A model generated the notes under the pieces. The model searched no databases. It saw only the letters and a program-made list of their open reading frames with translations, and was not told the DNA's origin. The translations under genes were made by a program, and so were the position numbers. 6,128 nt of DNA from Deltaproteobacteria bacterium (GTDB lineage: Bacteria > Desulfobacterota > Desulfobulbia > Desulfobulbales > BM004): NCBI GenBank assembly GCA_019313095.1, contig JAFDBU010000220.1, positions 1-6,128 on the forward strand, given 5' to 3'. Below are positions 1 through 6,128 of the stretch, in pieces (position 1 is the stretch's first letter; each line of letters starts with the position of its first letter).

Positions 1-1382
1 ACCACATCTTCCACATCCTTGTAGGCCTGCGGTATTTCCTCAACCAGGGTAGCACGGCCTGCACCTTTTACTGTTACACCCAATTCAGCAAGTTCCGCCG
101 TAACATTATGCCCTTTAGCCGCCTTTCTGGCGGCATGCCGGCTCATAATCCTGCCTGCTCCATGGCAGGTGGAGCCAAAGGTCTCTTTGAGAGCCCTGTC
201 TGTGCCTACCAGCACATAAGAGTAACGTCCCATATCACCCGGAATAAGAACAGGTTGGCCTGTCTGCTGATAGGCGGCAGGAACTTTTGGGTGATGGGCG
301 GGGAAGGCACGGGTTGCCCCCTTACGATGCACAAGTACTTCGCGCTGTCTGCCGTCAACCTCATGCGTTTCAAATTTGGCAATATTATGACAGACGTCAT
401 AAACCAGCTGCAGCCCTATTTTATGGAATCCCCGGCCGAACACCTGTTCAAAAGTATGCCTGACCTCGGCAGTTATCAGCTGCCTGTTGGCAAAGGCAAA
501 ATTGGCTGCCGCTGCCATGGCTGCAAGATACTGCTTGCCGTCGGTCGAATTGACCGGAGCACAGATTAATTCCCGGTCAGGCAGGTCAATATGATATTTC
601 CGGGCAGAATGCTGCAGAATACGTATGTAATCACCGCATACCTGATGCCCAAGCCCCCGAGAACCTGTATGGATTATTATGGTGACCTGATCCCTGAAGA
701 GCCCGATACCTCTCGCCAGGTCTTCATCAAATATCTGATCAACAAAGCCTACTTCAACAAAATGATTCCCGGAACCCAGGGTGCCGAGCTGGGCCTGGCC
801 TCTCTCCAGGGCCCGGTCGGAAACCAAATTGGGATCAGCCCATCCAAGGCAGCCTGACTCTTCAATATGCAGCAGGTCGTCCTCGATGCCGTAGCCGTTA
901 TTGACTGCCCACTGCGCCCCATTACTCAGGACTTTTTTCAGATCCCTGCCGGCGAGTTTAAGGCGTGGCTGTTTTGATCCGACACCGGTGGGAATATTGG
1001 CAAAGAGGCTGCTGACAAGGTCAGCTATCGCATTTTCCACCTCTTCCCTTATAAGCGATGAACGCAACAGACGCACACCGCAATTGATATCATATCCGAC
1101 CCCGCCCGGCGAAACAATACCCTGGTCAGGATCAAAGGCGGCAACACCGCCTATGGGAAAGCCATATCCCTGATGCATATCAGGCATTGCAAGACTGCGG
1201 CCTACAATCCCCGGGAGCCAGGCGACATTGGCCACCTGCGTTATGCTTTTATCGTTTTTGATATGTTCCAGGAGGTTTCTGTCCAGGAAAAGCATGCCGT
1301 CAGTCCGCATCCGGCCCTGTCTGGGCAAAAGCCAGCGATACCGGTCAATCTGTCTGAGATTATGAATTGTCAGTTCCTGCAT
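1..1382 (-). CDS. rtcB: RNA-splicing ligase RtcB (3' end of gene cut by window edge)
   Basis: RtcB is the GTP- and Mn(II)-dependent RNA ligase that joins 2',3'-cyclic phosphate or 3'-phosphate ends to 5'-OH ends, acting in tRNA splicing or RNA repair in the cytoplasm. The minus-strand frame is open from an ATG at 1382 to base 1 (460 codons). Family motifs are clear: GVGYDINCG (Asp98, Cys101), LGSGNHF (His207), IIHTGSRGLG (His238), VCHNI (His332) and STCHGAGR (His407). By family alignment these are the metal ligands, and His407 is the guanylylated histidine. Family members of this long type have about 470-490 residues, so only some 20 C-terminal residues are missing. An AGGA stands 6 bases before the ATG. 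It lies 48 bases after the archease gene and is the third gene of a likely yqgE-archease-rtcB operon. All key residues are present, so it should be active. I see no rtcA or rtcR in the window. Confidence 0.97.
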   Translation of the reverse strand, partial: MQELTIHNLRQIDRYRWLLPRQGRMRTDGMLFLDRNLLEHIKNDKSITQVANVAWLPGIVGRSLAMPDMHQGYGFPIGGVAAFDPDQGIVSPGGVGYDINCGVRLLRSSLIREEVENAIADLVSSLFANIPTGVGSKQPRLKLAGRDLKKVLSNGAQWAVNNGYGIEDDLLHIEESGCLGWADPNLVSDRALERGQAQLGTLGSGNHFVEVGFVDQIFDEDLARGIGLFRDQVTIIIHTGSRGLGHQVCGDYIRILQHSARKYHIDLPDRELICAPVNSTDGKQYLAAMAAAANFAFANRQLITAEVRHTFEQVFGRGFHKIGLQLVYDVCHNIAKFETHEVDGRQREVLVHRKGATRAFPAHHPKVPAAYQQTGQPVLIPGDMGRYSYVLVGTDRALKETFGSTCHGAGRIMSRHAARKAAKGHNVTAELAELGVTVKGAGRATLVEEIPQAYKDVEDV

Positions 1383-1430
1383 CAACTATCCTGCTTTTAT
1401 TCAGCCCTGTTTATTACAAACCTCTCCGGC

Positions 1431-1853
1431 TTAAATATCTAAAAATACCCTTGCAATCCATGTATCTTTTTCCCTGCCGATGAACAGCTGATGGTAGGTA
1501 ACCGCTTTTACGCTCAACAGCTCACGGTCTTGCGCTCCATCAAATTCCTGCAGCCATGCTCTGGCCTGAAGTCTGTCATCCTCGACAGAATCAACTTCCA
1601 CCTTTGTACAGACCAGTCTTTTCGCATCATAAAGGTAAAGAAATTCTTCCAGAAAATTAACCAGAAGTTCTTCCTGGTCTACACCTTTCACTTCAATTGA
1701 TGTTACTTTGTTCTGCCGGAGGGAACCAAGGCACCACATGATTTGAAAAAAAGCCATGGCAGCGTGCTCGTAAACCTGTTCGCGGGAATCACCCCTGACT
1801 TCGAAACCAGTATCAGCAGTATGTTCAATAGTACGATACAATCCGGTTGTCAT
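1431..1853 (-). CDS. Archease, activator of RtcB RNA ligase
   Basis: Archease is a small metal-binding cofactor that speeds guanylylation and multiple turnover of RtcB and can broaden its nucleotide use. The product from the ATG at 1853 is 140 aa, the usual family length. Hallmarks are the N-terminal IEHTADTGFEV (His11, Asp14), the central helix ELLVNFLEEFLYLYD, the KAVTYHQL motif at about residues 116-123, and the C-terminal ARVFLDI ending in Asp-Ile, as is typical. A TTG at 1868 in the same frame would add five residues (MESTI), but it has no SD in front of it. The ATG has a GGAA about 9 bases upstream and leaves the normal N-terminus, so I prefer it. The gene starts 29 bases after yqgE ends and is followed after 48 bases by rtcB. 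This is the classic genetic pairing and supports a working RNA ligation module. Confidence 0.95.
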   Translation of the reverse strand: MTTGLYRTIEHTADTGFEVRGDSREQVYEHAAMAFFQIMWCLGSLRQNKVTSIEVKGVDQEELLVNFLEEFLYLYDAKRLVCTKVEVDSVEDDRLQARAWLQEFDGAQDRELLSVKAVTYHQLFIGREKDTWIARVFLDI

Positions 1854-1882
1854 AATGGTGGATTCCAATGACGATAAAAGGT

Positions 1883-2434
1883 TCAGGCGCTGCCTACTAT
1901 ATCGCCATAGGTGGTTATATCAATACCAAACCTCTGGGCCGCAACTTTCCATTTCTGGGAATCCGGAGTATGGAAAATAACATCATCTTCGCCTGGAAGG
2001 GTTAACCAGCCGTTATCCGTCAATTCATTTTCAAGCTGCCCCGGGCCCCATCCGGCATAGCCCAGCAGAAAAAGATAACTGCTGGGACCTATGTTAATGG
2101 CAATATCCTGCAGTATTTTCGGGTCACTGGACAGGCAGACGGTAGCACTTACCTGCAACTGGCTTTCAGCCTGATAGTCAGCCGTGTACAGAATAAAACC
2201 GGATCCCATTTCTACCGGCCCCCCTACGTAAACCGGGGGCAGTTCAAAATCCGGCACAGGTATATCGGCACTTTTTAAAATCTCATCAAGCCTGACATCC
2301 GAGAGCGGGTTGTTTACCACCAGGCCTATGGCTCCTTCCTGGGTGTGTCCGCACATATAAATGAGTTTTTCCCGAAAACGCGGATCAGGCATCTTTGCGG
2401 TTGATATAAGAAAATTTCCCTGTAAGCTTTCCAT
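1883..2434 (-). CDS. yqgE: YqgE/AlgH family protein (UPF0301/DUF179)
   Basis: This 183-aa protein belongs to the YqgE/AlgH family, whose molecular role is not settled; the AlgH name comes from an effect on alginate regulation in Pseudomonas. Family signatures are NFLISTAKMPDPRF (residues 7-20), GAIGLVVNNPL (34-44), PVYVGGPV (67-74), LLGYAGWGPGQLENEL (123-138) and NGWL (141-144). Length matches the family (about 185-200). There is no signal peptide or membrane segment, so it is probably cytoplasmic. The ATG at 2434 has only a weak purine-rich RBS (AGAGAAAG) upstream, but it gives the standard MESLxGNFLIS-type start. In many bacteria yqgE sits beside yqgF/ruvX. Here it instead leads a probable operon with archease and rtcB. 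A functional link to RNA repair is possible but is only suggested by position. Confidence 0.95.
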   Translation of the reverse strand: MESLQGNFLISTAKMPDPRFREKLIYMCGHTQEGAIGLVVNNPLSDVRLDEILKSADIPVPDFELPPVYVGGPVEMGSGFILYTADYQAESQLQVSATVCLSSDPKILQDIAINIGPSSYLFLLGYAGWGPGQLENELTDNGWLTLPGEDDVIFHTPDSQKWKVAAQRFGIDITTYGDIVGSA

Positions 2435-2615
2435 ATTGTTTCTTTCTCTTTAATATATCCCAAAAAGTGCAGAATTTATCTTAACCTACAGTCAAAAAAT
2501 ATGCTTTTTAGATTTTTCATGCTATAAACGGAACTTTCCTCCACGCTACCATGCTCCCGTCAAATTGCAAAGCTGCGGAACAATTTCATGTACGTACTCA
2601 AATTAAATATGATTG

Positions 2616-2645
2616 TTGAATGGCAAAAAATTTAATATATATAAC
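2616..2645 (+). promoter_or_regulatory. Candidate sigma70-type promoter for glgB
   Basis: TTGAAT (2616-2621) and TATAAC (2640-2645) are separated by 18 bases, with -35 matching 4 of 6 and -10 matching 5 of 6 of the consensus. Transcription would start near 2652 and give a leader of about 70 bases. The surrounding DNA is very AT-rich, so chance matches are easy and the call is tentative. Confidence 0.3.
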
Positions 2646-2646
2646 A

Positions 2647-2703
2647 TTATACATTCATTAGAAATTTACAAACCACCATTATGAATACATGCAGTTTATG
2701 CAT
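2647..2703 (-). CDS. Possible 18-aa mini-ORF with near-perfect Shine-Dalgarno
   Basis: On the minus strand AGGAGGTGA (2714-2706) is followed by CC and an ATG at 2703. This RBS is better than that of any annotated gene in the window, with a spacing of 5 bases between AGGAGG and ATG. The frame runs 18 codons (MHKLHVFIMVVCKFLMNV) and ends at TAA (2649-2647). The peptide is hydrophobic with a basic residue near its N-terminus. It reads toward yqgE, whose ATG lies about 210 bases downstream, so it could be a leader peptide of that operon. Its promoter would have to lie within glgB. Nothing else supports it, and the RBS match could be accidental or could matter as an anti-SD on the other strand. 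Confidence 0.27.
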   Translation of the reverse strand: MHKLHVFIMVVCKFLMNV

Positions 2704-2704
2704 G
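2688..2704. repeat. 6-bp inverted repeat upstream of glgB
   Basis: CATGCA (2688-2693) and TGCATG (2699-2704) are perfect inverted arms around the 5-base spacer GTTTA. The element sits between the candidate glgB promoter and the glgB start codon, and the right arm covers the ATG of the minus-strand mini-ORF. It could be an operator half-site pair or a small RNA hairpin. With 6-bp arms it may also be chance. Confidence 0.35.
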
Positions 2705-2705
2705 G

Positions 2706-2714
2706 TCACCTCCT
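2706..2714 (-). promoter_or_regulatory. Strong SD on minus strand / anti-SD-like box before glgB
   Basis: The minus strand reads AGGAGGTGA, nine bases fully complementary to the 3' tail of bacterial 16S rRNA. The plus strand therefore reads TCACCTCCT, the same sequence as that rRNA tail, ending only 6 bases before the glgB ATG at 2721. As a minus-strand element it is an RBS for the mini-ORF starting at 2703. In the glgB mRNA it is an anti-SD-like sequence in the place where an SD is expected. Confidence 0.5.
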
Positions 2715-2720
2715 AAAAAA

Positions 2721-4922
2721 ATGTCTAATACCATCAGCCAGCAGATAGACTGTGTAATTGAGTCCGACCATCATGATCCCTTTGTGGTTTTGGGGCTTCA
2801 CTTTATAGACCAGGAACCTCAGGCCGCACTGGTAAGAACCTTTCAACCTCATGCCGAGTCAGTACAGATTGTTGTAAACGGCGAAAAACGATACATGTAT
2901 AAAATGCGGCAGGAGGGTTTATTTGAAATAGTGCTGCCTGAATTCTCCGAGCCGTTTCCGTACCATTTTGAGATTCAGTACTACGATAAAACAGTCTATA
3001 CCGCTGCAGATCCCTATTGCTTTCTGCCACAACTTGGTGAAATAGACCGTTACCTTTTCAACAGCGGCACTCATTACAGGCTTTACAATAAACTGGGCGC
3101 CCATAGAACAAGCATAAATGACATTGACGGCACCCTGTTCAGAGTTTGGGCTCCTGCAGCCCGCAGGGTCAGCGTTATAGGCAATTTCAACTCCTGGGAC
3201 GGCAGGCTGCATCAGATGCGCAGTATTGAGAATTCAGGTATCTGGGAAATATTCATTCCGGGAATAACAGAGAATGAACTCTACAAGTACGAGATAAGGA
3301 CCCAGTATAAAGATTTGTTGATCAAATCAGACCCCTTTCAGTTTTTTGGTGAACTCCGCCCCAGGACCGCTTCCAAGGTTTTCTCCCTAGATAATTACTC
3401 ATGGAATGACAGCAGGTGGCTGGAAAAAAGGAAAAGCTCAAAACCCTATGACAAACCTATCGCAATCTATGAAGTTCACCTTGGTTCCTGGCGCCGTGAC
3501 CCGGGAGACCCCGCGAGATTTCTGACCTACAGAGAAGTTGCTGATACGCTTGTGCCGTATGTTAAGGAAATGGGATTTACCCACATCGAACTAATGCCTG
3601 TCATGGAGCATCCCCTGGACGAATCCTGGGGTTATCAGGTGACTGCCTACTACAGCGTTACCAGTAGGTATGGCACCCCAGATGAATTCATGTACCTGGT
3701 TGATCTCTGCCACCAGAATGATATCGCCGTCATCCTCGACTGGGTGCCGGCACATTTCCCTTCAGATGCTCACAGCCTGGCCCGTTTTGACGGTACAGCC
3801 CTATATGAACACGAAGATCCGCGCCAGGGTGCCCATCCTGAATGGGGCACAATGATTTTCAACTACGGTCGCAAAGAGGTCAGCAACTTTCTCATTGCCA
3901 ACGCCCTATTCTGGTTTGACAAATATCATATTGACGGTTTGCGGGTCGATGCAGTTGCCTCCATGCTGTATCTTGATTATTCCCGCCAGGAGGGAGAATG
4001 GGTGCCAAACTGTTATGGCGGCAAAGAGAATATTGACGCCATTGAATTTCTGCGACACCTTAACAGCATCATCTATGATCATTATCCCAACGTCATGATG
4101 ATAGCGGAAGAGTCAACAAGTTTTTTCGGCGTCTCAAAACCGGCGGATGTCGGCGGCCTGGGATTCGGCTTTAAATGGAACATGGGCTGGATGAATGATA
4201 CCCTGAACTATATAAGTAAGGACCCCCTCTACCGTAAATATCACCATAACGCCCTCACCTTCTCACTTTATTATGCCTTTACCGAAAACTTCATTCTCTC
4301 CATTTCCCATGATGAAGTGGTGCATGGCAAACGGTCTTTACTGGCAAAAATGCCTGGAGATCTTTGGCAGCAGTTTGCCAACCTCCGTGTCTTCCTACTC
4401 CTGCAATGGTGTCACCCCGGCAAAAAACTGATTTTCATGGGCAGCGAATTTGGCCAATGGTCAGAGTGGTACTGCAAAACAAGCCTTGACTGGCATTTAC
4501 CTGAACATGAGGATCTTCATAAACAGCTGCAGGAATTCGTCCGGGCCCTGAACCGGATTTACCTTACCAACCCTTCCTTCTGGGAGGTTGATTTTTCTTA
4601 TGACGGTTTCAGATGGCTTGATTTTAACGATGTGGACAATTCAGTCATCGGTTTTGCCCGTTTTGGTTTTGATCATCACGATCATGTGGTCTGCGTTTTC
4701 AACTTCACCCCTCAGGTCATATCCAACTATAAGATGGGTGTACCGGAAAATGTCTCTTATCAGGAAATTTTTAATTCTGATTATCATTCCTATGGCGGTA
4801 GCAACGTCCTGAACATTAATCAACTGGATGCTGTCCATGAACCTTTTGGTTTTGCATCTCAACATGTTACCTTGAATCTACCGCCTCTTGGCGGGATAAT
4901 ACTAAAGCCGGTCAGCAGGTGA
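2721..4922 (+). CDS. glgB: 1,4-alpha-glucan branching enzyme GlgB (GH13)
   Basis: GlgB cuts alpha-1,4-glucan chains and re-attaches them through alpha-1,6 links, making the branches of glycogen; it is cytoplasmic. The 733-aa product matches the long enterobacterial-type enzyme (about 730 aa). An N-terminal N1 module with HHDPFVVLGLH (about residues 17-27) comes first. Next are a CBM48 module (about 122-212, FRVWAPAARRVSVIGNFNSWDG), the GH13 barrel from IYEVHLGSWRR (near 248) to about 620, and an all-beta C-terminal domain. Catalytic residues are the nucleophile Asp410 in GLRVDAVASM, the acid Glu463 in MIAEEST and Asp531 in SHDEVVHGK. All three are intact. The ATG at 2721 is the only usable start, because the in-frame codons upstream hold no ATG, GTG or TTG before a stop at 2682. 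It has no SD but an anti-SD-like CACCTCCT in front of it. No other glycogen gene is visible. The 66-aa ORF follows after 50 bases. Confidence 0.98.
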   Translation: MSNTISQQIDCVIESDHHDPFVVLGLHFIDQEPQAALVRTFQPHAESVQIVVNGEKRYMYKMRQEGLFEIVLPEFSEPFPYHFEIQYYDKTVYTAADPYCFLPQLGEIDRYLFNSGTHYRLYNKLGAHRTSINDIDGTLFRVWAPAARRVSVIGNFNSWDGRLHQMRSIENSGIWEIFIPGITENELYKYEIRTQYKDLLIKSDPFQFFGELRPRTASKVFSLDNYSWNDSRWLEKRKSSKPYDKPIAIYEVHLGSWRRDPGDPARFLTYREVADTLVPYVKEMGFTHIELMPVMEHPLDESWGYQVTAYYSVTSRYGTPDEFMYLVDLCHQNDIAVILDWVPAHFPSDAHSLARFDGTALYEHEDPRQGAHPEWGTMIFNYGRKEVSNFLIANALFWFDKYHIDGLRVDAVASMLYLDYSRQEGEWVPNCYGGKENIDAIEFLRHLNSIIYDHYPNVMMIAEESTSFFGVSKPADVGGLGFGFKWNMGWMNDTLNYISKDPLYRKYHHNALTFSLYYAFTENFILSISHDEVVHGKRSLLAKMPGDLWQQFANLRVFLLLQWCHPGKKLIFMGSEFGQWSEWYCKTSLDWHLPEHEDLHKQLQEFVRALNRIYLTNPSFWEVDFSYDGFRWLDFNDVDNSVIGFARFGFDHHDHVVCVFNFTPQVISNYKMGVPENVSYQEIFNSDYHSYGGSNVLNINQLDAVHEPFGFASQHVTLNLPPLGGIILKPVSR

Positions 4923-4972
4923 ACCGGTTGGAAACCCTATAACCATGTTATCTAAAAGACAGGAGCGAGAGC

Positions 4973-5173
4973 ATGTCTTCAGTTGATGAAATACTGCCAG
5001 CCGGTGACAAGATGAAAAAGACACTGTGCTGGATCAGTGATATGTTTAAAACCCATCCTGATAAAAGCAGGCAGCAGATTATCAGCGAAGCTGAAATACG
5101 GTTTGATCTTTCCCCAAAGGAGTGTGATTTTGTTGACCGCAAACTCCGGGATGAAGTCAGTGATTGTGAATAA
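4973..5173 (+). CDS. Small protein of unknown function (66 aa)
   Basis: I do not recognise this protein with confidence. It has a good RBS (AGGAG, 7 bases before the ATG) and starts 50 bases after glgB with no terminator visible between, so it may be co-transcribed with glgB. The sequence is charged and predicted helical, with no membrane segment or signal peptide. Two Cys (CW near residue 19, EC near residue 50) are not arranged as a metal site. The second half, ISEAEIRFDLSPKECDFVDR, resembles a compact helix-turn-helix-like or adaptor fold, with the phrase FDLSPKEC at its centre. It has the look of a small conserved cytoplasmic protein, but I cannot name a family. A 218-codon frame on the opposite strand covers it but is serine-rich, lacks support and is not believed. 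Confidence 0.7.
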   Translation: MSSVDEILPAGDKMKKTLCWISDMFKTHPDKSRQQIISEAEIRFDLSPKECDFVDRKLRDEVSDCE

Positions 5174-5419
5174 TTATGACTGTATTTAAGCTTTGCTGAA
5201 TTCTCAAACGTTCTGTCCCATAAAATCTTCTCTTGGCCCTCGTGGCTTTGCAAATCTTCCCTGGTTTTTTCCTTTGTTATCTGGTATATAGAGTTATGCT
5301 CTTTCTTCTTGAGCGCAGTATTATTTTCTGCCAGCTTAAAGCGGAGGTGTTTATATACTTTCCCGGTTCCCTTCAGCTGATTTACTAATCTGCTCCACTC
5401 GTATTGCAAGAGGTTCTTT
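5174..5419. other. Gene-free gap before ATPase operon
   Basis: This 246-base stretch has no convincing ORF and no strong hairpin terminator. It should hold the promoter of the ATPase genes. Candidates are an extended -10 TGGTATATA (5282-5290) and TATACT (5354-5359), both lacking a good -35. A GGAGGTG at 5343-5349 has no start codon at a useful distance. On the minus strand, around 5222-5252, the sequence CCACGAGGGCCAAGAGAAG resembles the purine-rich CACGAAGG-type dispersed repeats found between genes in many deltaproteobacteria, so part of the gap may be a degenerate repeat copy. Confidence 0.5.
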
Positions 5420-5743
5420 ATGGAAGAAGATCTGTTGCAAGCCCTGATCAAGGTCGAATCTGAAATCCAGCACTCCCTCGAATCCGAACGAAAAAAAGCT
5501 GCGGAATGGCTTGAGTCCGTCCGTGTGTCTCTTAGCCGGGAGCTTGAGACAAAAAAAAGGCAGTTGGATGATGAGTATACCCTTTCACTTGAGAAAACGT
5601 GCAATGAATGCGAGTTAAAAGCAAAACATGAGATTGATATTGCAAACCAGGTTGCAGAGAACCTACAGAATCTTTCTGACGAAATCCTGCAGAATGAGGT
5701 AAAGGAATTTCTCCAGCAAATCCTGCCTCAGGATAAAGGGTGA
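5420..5743 (+). CDS. Probable A/V-type ATPase subunit G/H (peripheral stalk)
   Basis: The 107-aa product is almost entirely charged coiled coil (about residues 5-95), rich in Glu, Lys, Gln and Leu, with no signal peptide or membrane segment. It starts MEEDLLQALIKVESEIQ, and the pattern of Lys/Glu-rich helix with AEWLESVR and KAKHEIDIANQVAENL fits the small G/H subunit (AhaH, NtpF-like) that pairs with subunit E in the peripheral stalk of A/V-type ATPases. Coiled coils are easily confused, so sequence alone is weak. The deciding evidence is position: the stop codon is 7 bases before the start of an obvious subunit I gene, and the H-I order is the classic head of archaeal-type ATPase operons. 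AGAGG stands 6 bases before the ATG. Confidence 0.77.
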   Translation: MEEDLLQALIKVESEIQHSLESERKKAAEWLESVRVSLSRELETKKRQLDDEYTLSLEKTCNECELKAKHEIDIANQVAENLQNLSDEILQNEVKEFLQQILPQDKG

Positions 5744-5750
5744 AAAAACA

Positions 5751-6128
5751 GTGATCGTCAAGATGTCGAAAGTTGAAATCGCTGGTCCCCGTAATCTTCT
5801 GGGGGAAACACTCTCAATTGTGCGACAGAAGGGTGATCTTCATATTGAGCCCTCTACTGTCGGTTTTGTTGAAGACATACACAAACGCAAGGTCCATTCT
5901 TTACTGCCCGACGAAAAAACCCTTTTTGAAAAAATTTTTCTCGAAGAGCTTGAGGCCAAACTGCACAATCTTTTTGCCTGTCTGCCTGCTGAGACAATTC
6001 GTGACAGCTTTCTTTCCCCCCGTCCAATTATTGAAACCGTCAGCAAAACCCTGGACAAACATCTGGCAATGTGCCTCAAACTCTGCGAGCAGCGAAATGC
6101 AGTACAACAAGACCTTATAGAGTTGAGT
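5751..6128 (+). CDS. A/V-type ATP synthase subunit I, N-terminus (cut by window edge)
   Basis: Subunit I (the a-subunit, related to eukaryotic Vph1) forms the proton or sodium half-channels next to the c-ring; its N-terminal half is a cytoplasmic stalk-binding arm. The frame is open from a GTG at 5751 to the right edge (126 codons). The start VIVKMSKVEIAGPRNLLGETL, followed by an LHIEP motif, is the family's characteristic N-terminus (M-I-V-K-M-K-K-V-x-I-x-G-P). For this reason I choose the GTG over the ATG at 5763. An AAGGGTG overlapping the previous stop serves as RBS, giving tight coupling to the upstream subunit. Full subunits are about 600-680 aa, so the membrane half lies outside the window. 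Whether the enzyme pumps H+ or Na+, or makes or burns ATP, cannot be told from this part. Confidence 0.87.
   Translation, partial: MIVKMSKVEIAGPRNLLGETLSIVRQKGDLHIEPSTVGFVEDIHKRKVHSLLPDEKTLFEKIFLEELEAKLHNLFACLPAETIRDSFLSPRPIIETVSKTLDKHLAMCLKLCEQRNAVQQDLIELS

Larger units (their letters stand above)
2435..2720. other. AT-rich divergent intergenic region between yqgE and glgB
   Basis: This 286-base region lies between two divergently read genes, so promoters for both should be here. On the plus strand there is a reasonable sigma70-like promoter (2616-2645). On the minus strand a perfect -10 hexamer TATAAT reads from 2651 to 2646, but no good -35 stands 16-18 bases before it. A second minus-strand candidate, TATATT, lies near 2450 close to the yqgE start, also without a clear -35. 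Short symmetric elements include GTACGTAC at 2590-2597 and the inverted repeat at 2688-2704. I see no riboswitch, RNA gene or terminator. Confidence 0.6.

Noticed and set aside
108..1442. Four plus-strand frames of 88-153 codons (108-569, 591-857, 901-1173, 1173-1442)
   Set aside because: They lie opposite the continuous rtcB frame, which has all its catalytic motifs; the plus-strand products have no family features.
2602..2636. ATTAAAT ... ATTTAAT inverted arms with 21-base spacer
   Set aside because: AT-only 7-bp arms in an AT-rich intergenic region are expected by chance and do not form a stable hairpin.
2803..3212. Two minus-strand frames inside glgB
   Set aside because: They are shadows of the highly conserved GlgB N-terminal modules, without RBS or recognisable protein features.
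4922..4931. Palindrome AACCGGTT just after the glgB stop as a terminator
   Set aside because: It is only 8 bp with no loop and no T-run after it, so it is not an intrinsic terminator.
4948..5604. 218-codon open frame on the minus strand
   Set aside because: It lies antisense across the 66-aa gene and the ATPase G/H gene, is serine-rich with no recognisable domain, and both plus-strand genes have proper RBSs. Its openness follows from the codon content of the genes opposite.
5773..6120. 115-codon plus-strand frame at the right edge
   Set aside because: It is out of frame with subunit I, whose N-terminal motif is unmistakable and whose frame is open to the window end.

Overview
This 6.1 kb window looks like ordinary chromosomal DNA from a bacterium. 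No mobile element, CRISPR array, tRNA or rRNA is visible. The gene set is a two-gene RtcB/archease RNA-ligase system, a YqgE/AlgH protein, a full-length GlgB branching enzyme and the start of an A/V-type ATPase operon. My best guess is an anaerobic, Deltaproteobacteria-like (Desulfobacterota) organism. This is an inference from gene content, moderate GC and the style of the proteins; no marker gene here settles it.

Left part, minus strand (about 1-2434): three genes read leftward in the order yqgE, archease, rtcB, with short gaps of 29 and 48 bases, so they are probably one operon. RtcB runs off the left edge and lacks only its extreme C-terminus. RtcB joins RNA 2',3'-cyclic phosphate or 3'-phosphate ends to 5'-OH ends. 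Archease helps RtcB become guanylylated and turn over, so the pair forms a functional unit for RNA repair or tRNA splicing-type ligation. Why YqgE leads the operon is not evident.

Middle (2435-2720): a 286-base AT-rich divergent region separates yqgE from glgB. It carries a plausible plus-strand promoter, a 6-bp inverted repeat, and a near-perfect Shine-Dalgarno sequence pointing the wrong way (minus strand). That site precedes an 18-codon ORF, and its complement, an anti-SD-like CACCTCCT, sits directly upstream of the glgB ATG. This is the oddest spot in the window.

Right part, plus strand (2721-6128): glgB (733 aa, complete) is followed after 50 bases by a 66-aa protein of unknown function. 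A 246-base gap without a convincing gene comes next. Then a 107-aa coiled-coil protein that looks like the G/H peripheral-stalk subunit of an A/V-type ATPase is followed, 7 bases later, by the N-terminus of the membrane subunit I, which is cut by the right edge. The rest of the ATPase operon presumably lies beyond the window.

I see no clearly novel multi-gene system. The most worthwhile leads are the glgB start context with its antisense RBS and mini-ORF, and the unassigned 66-aa protein.
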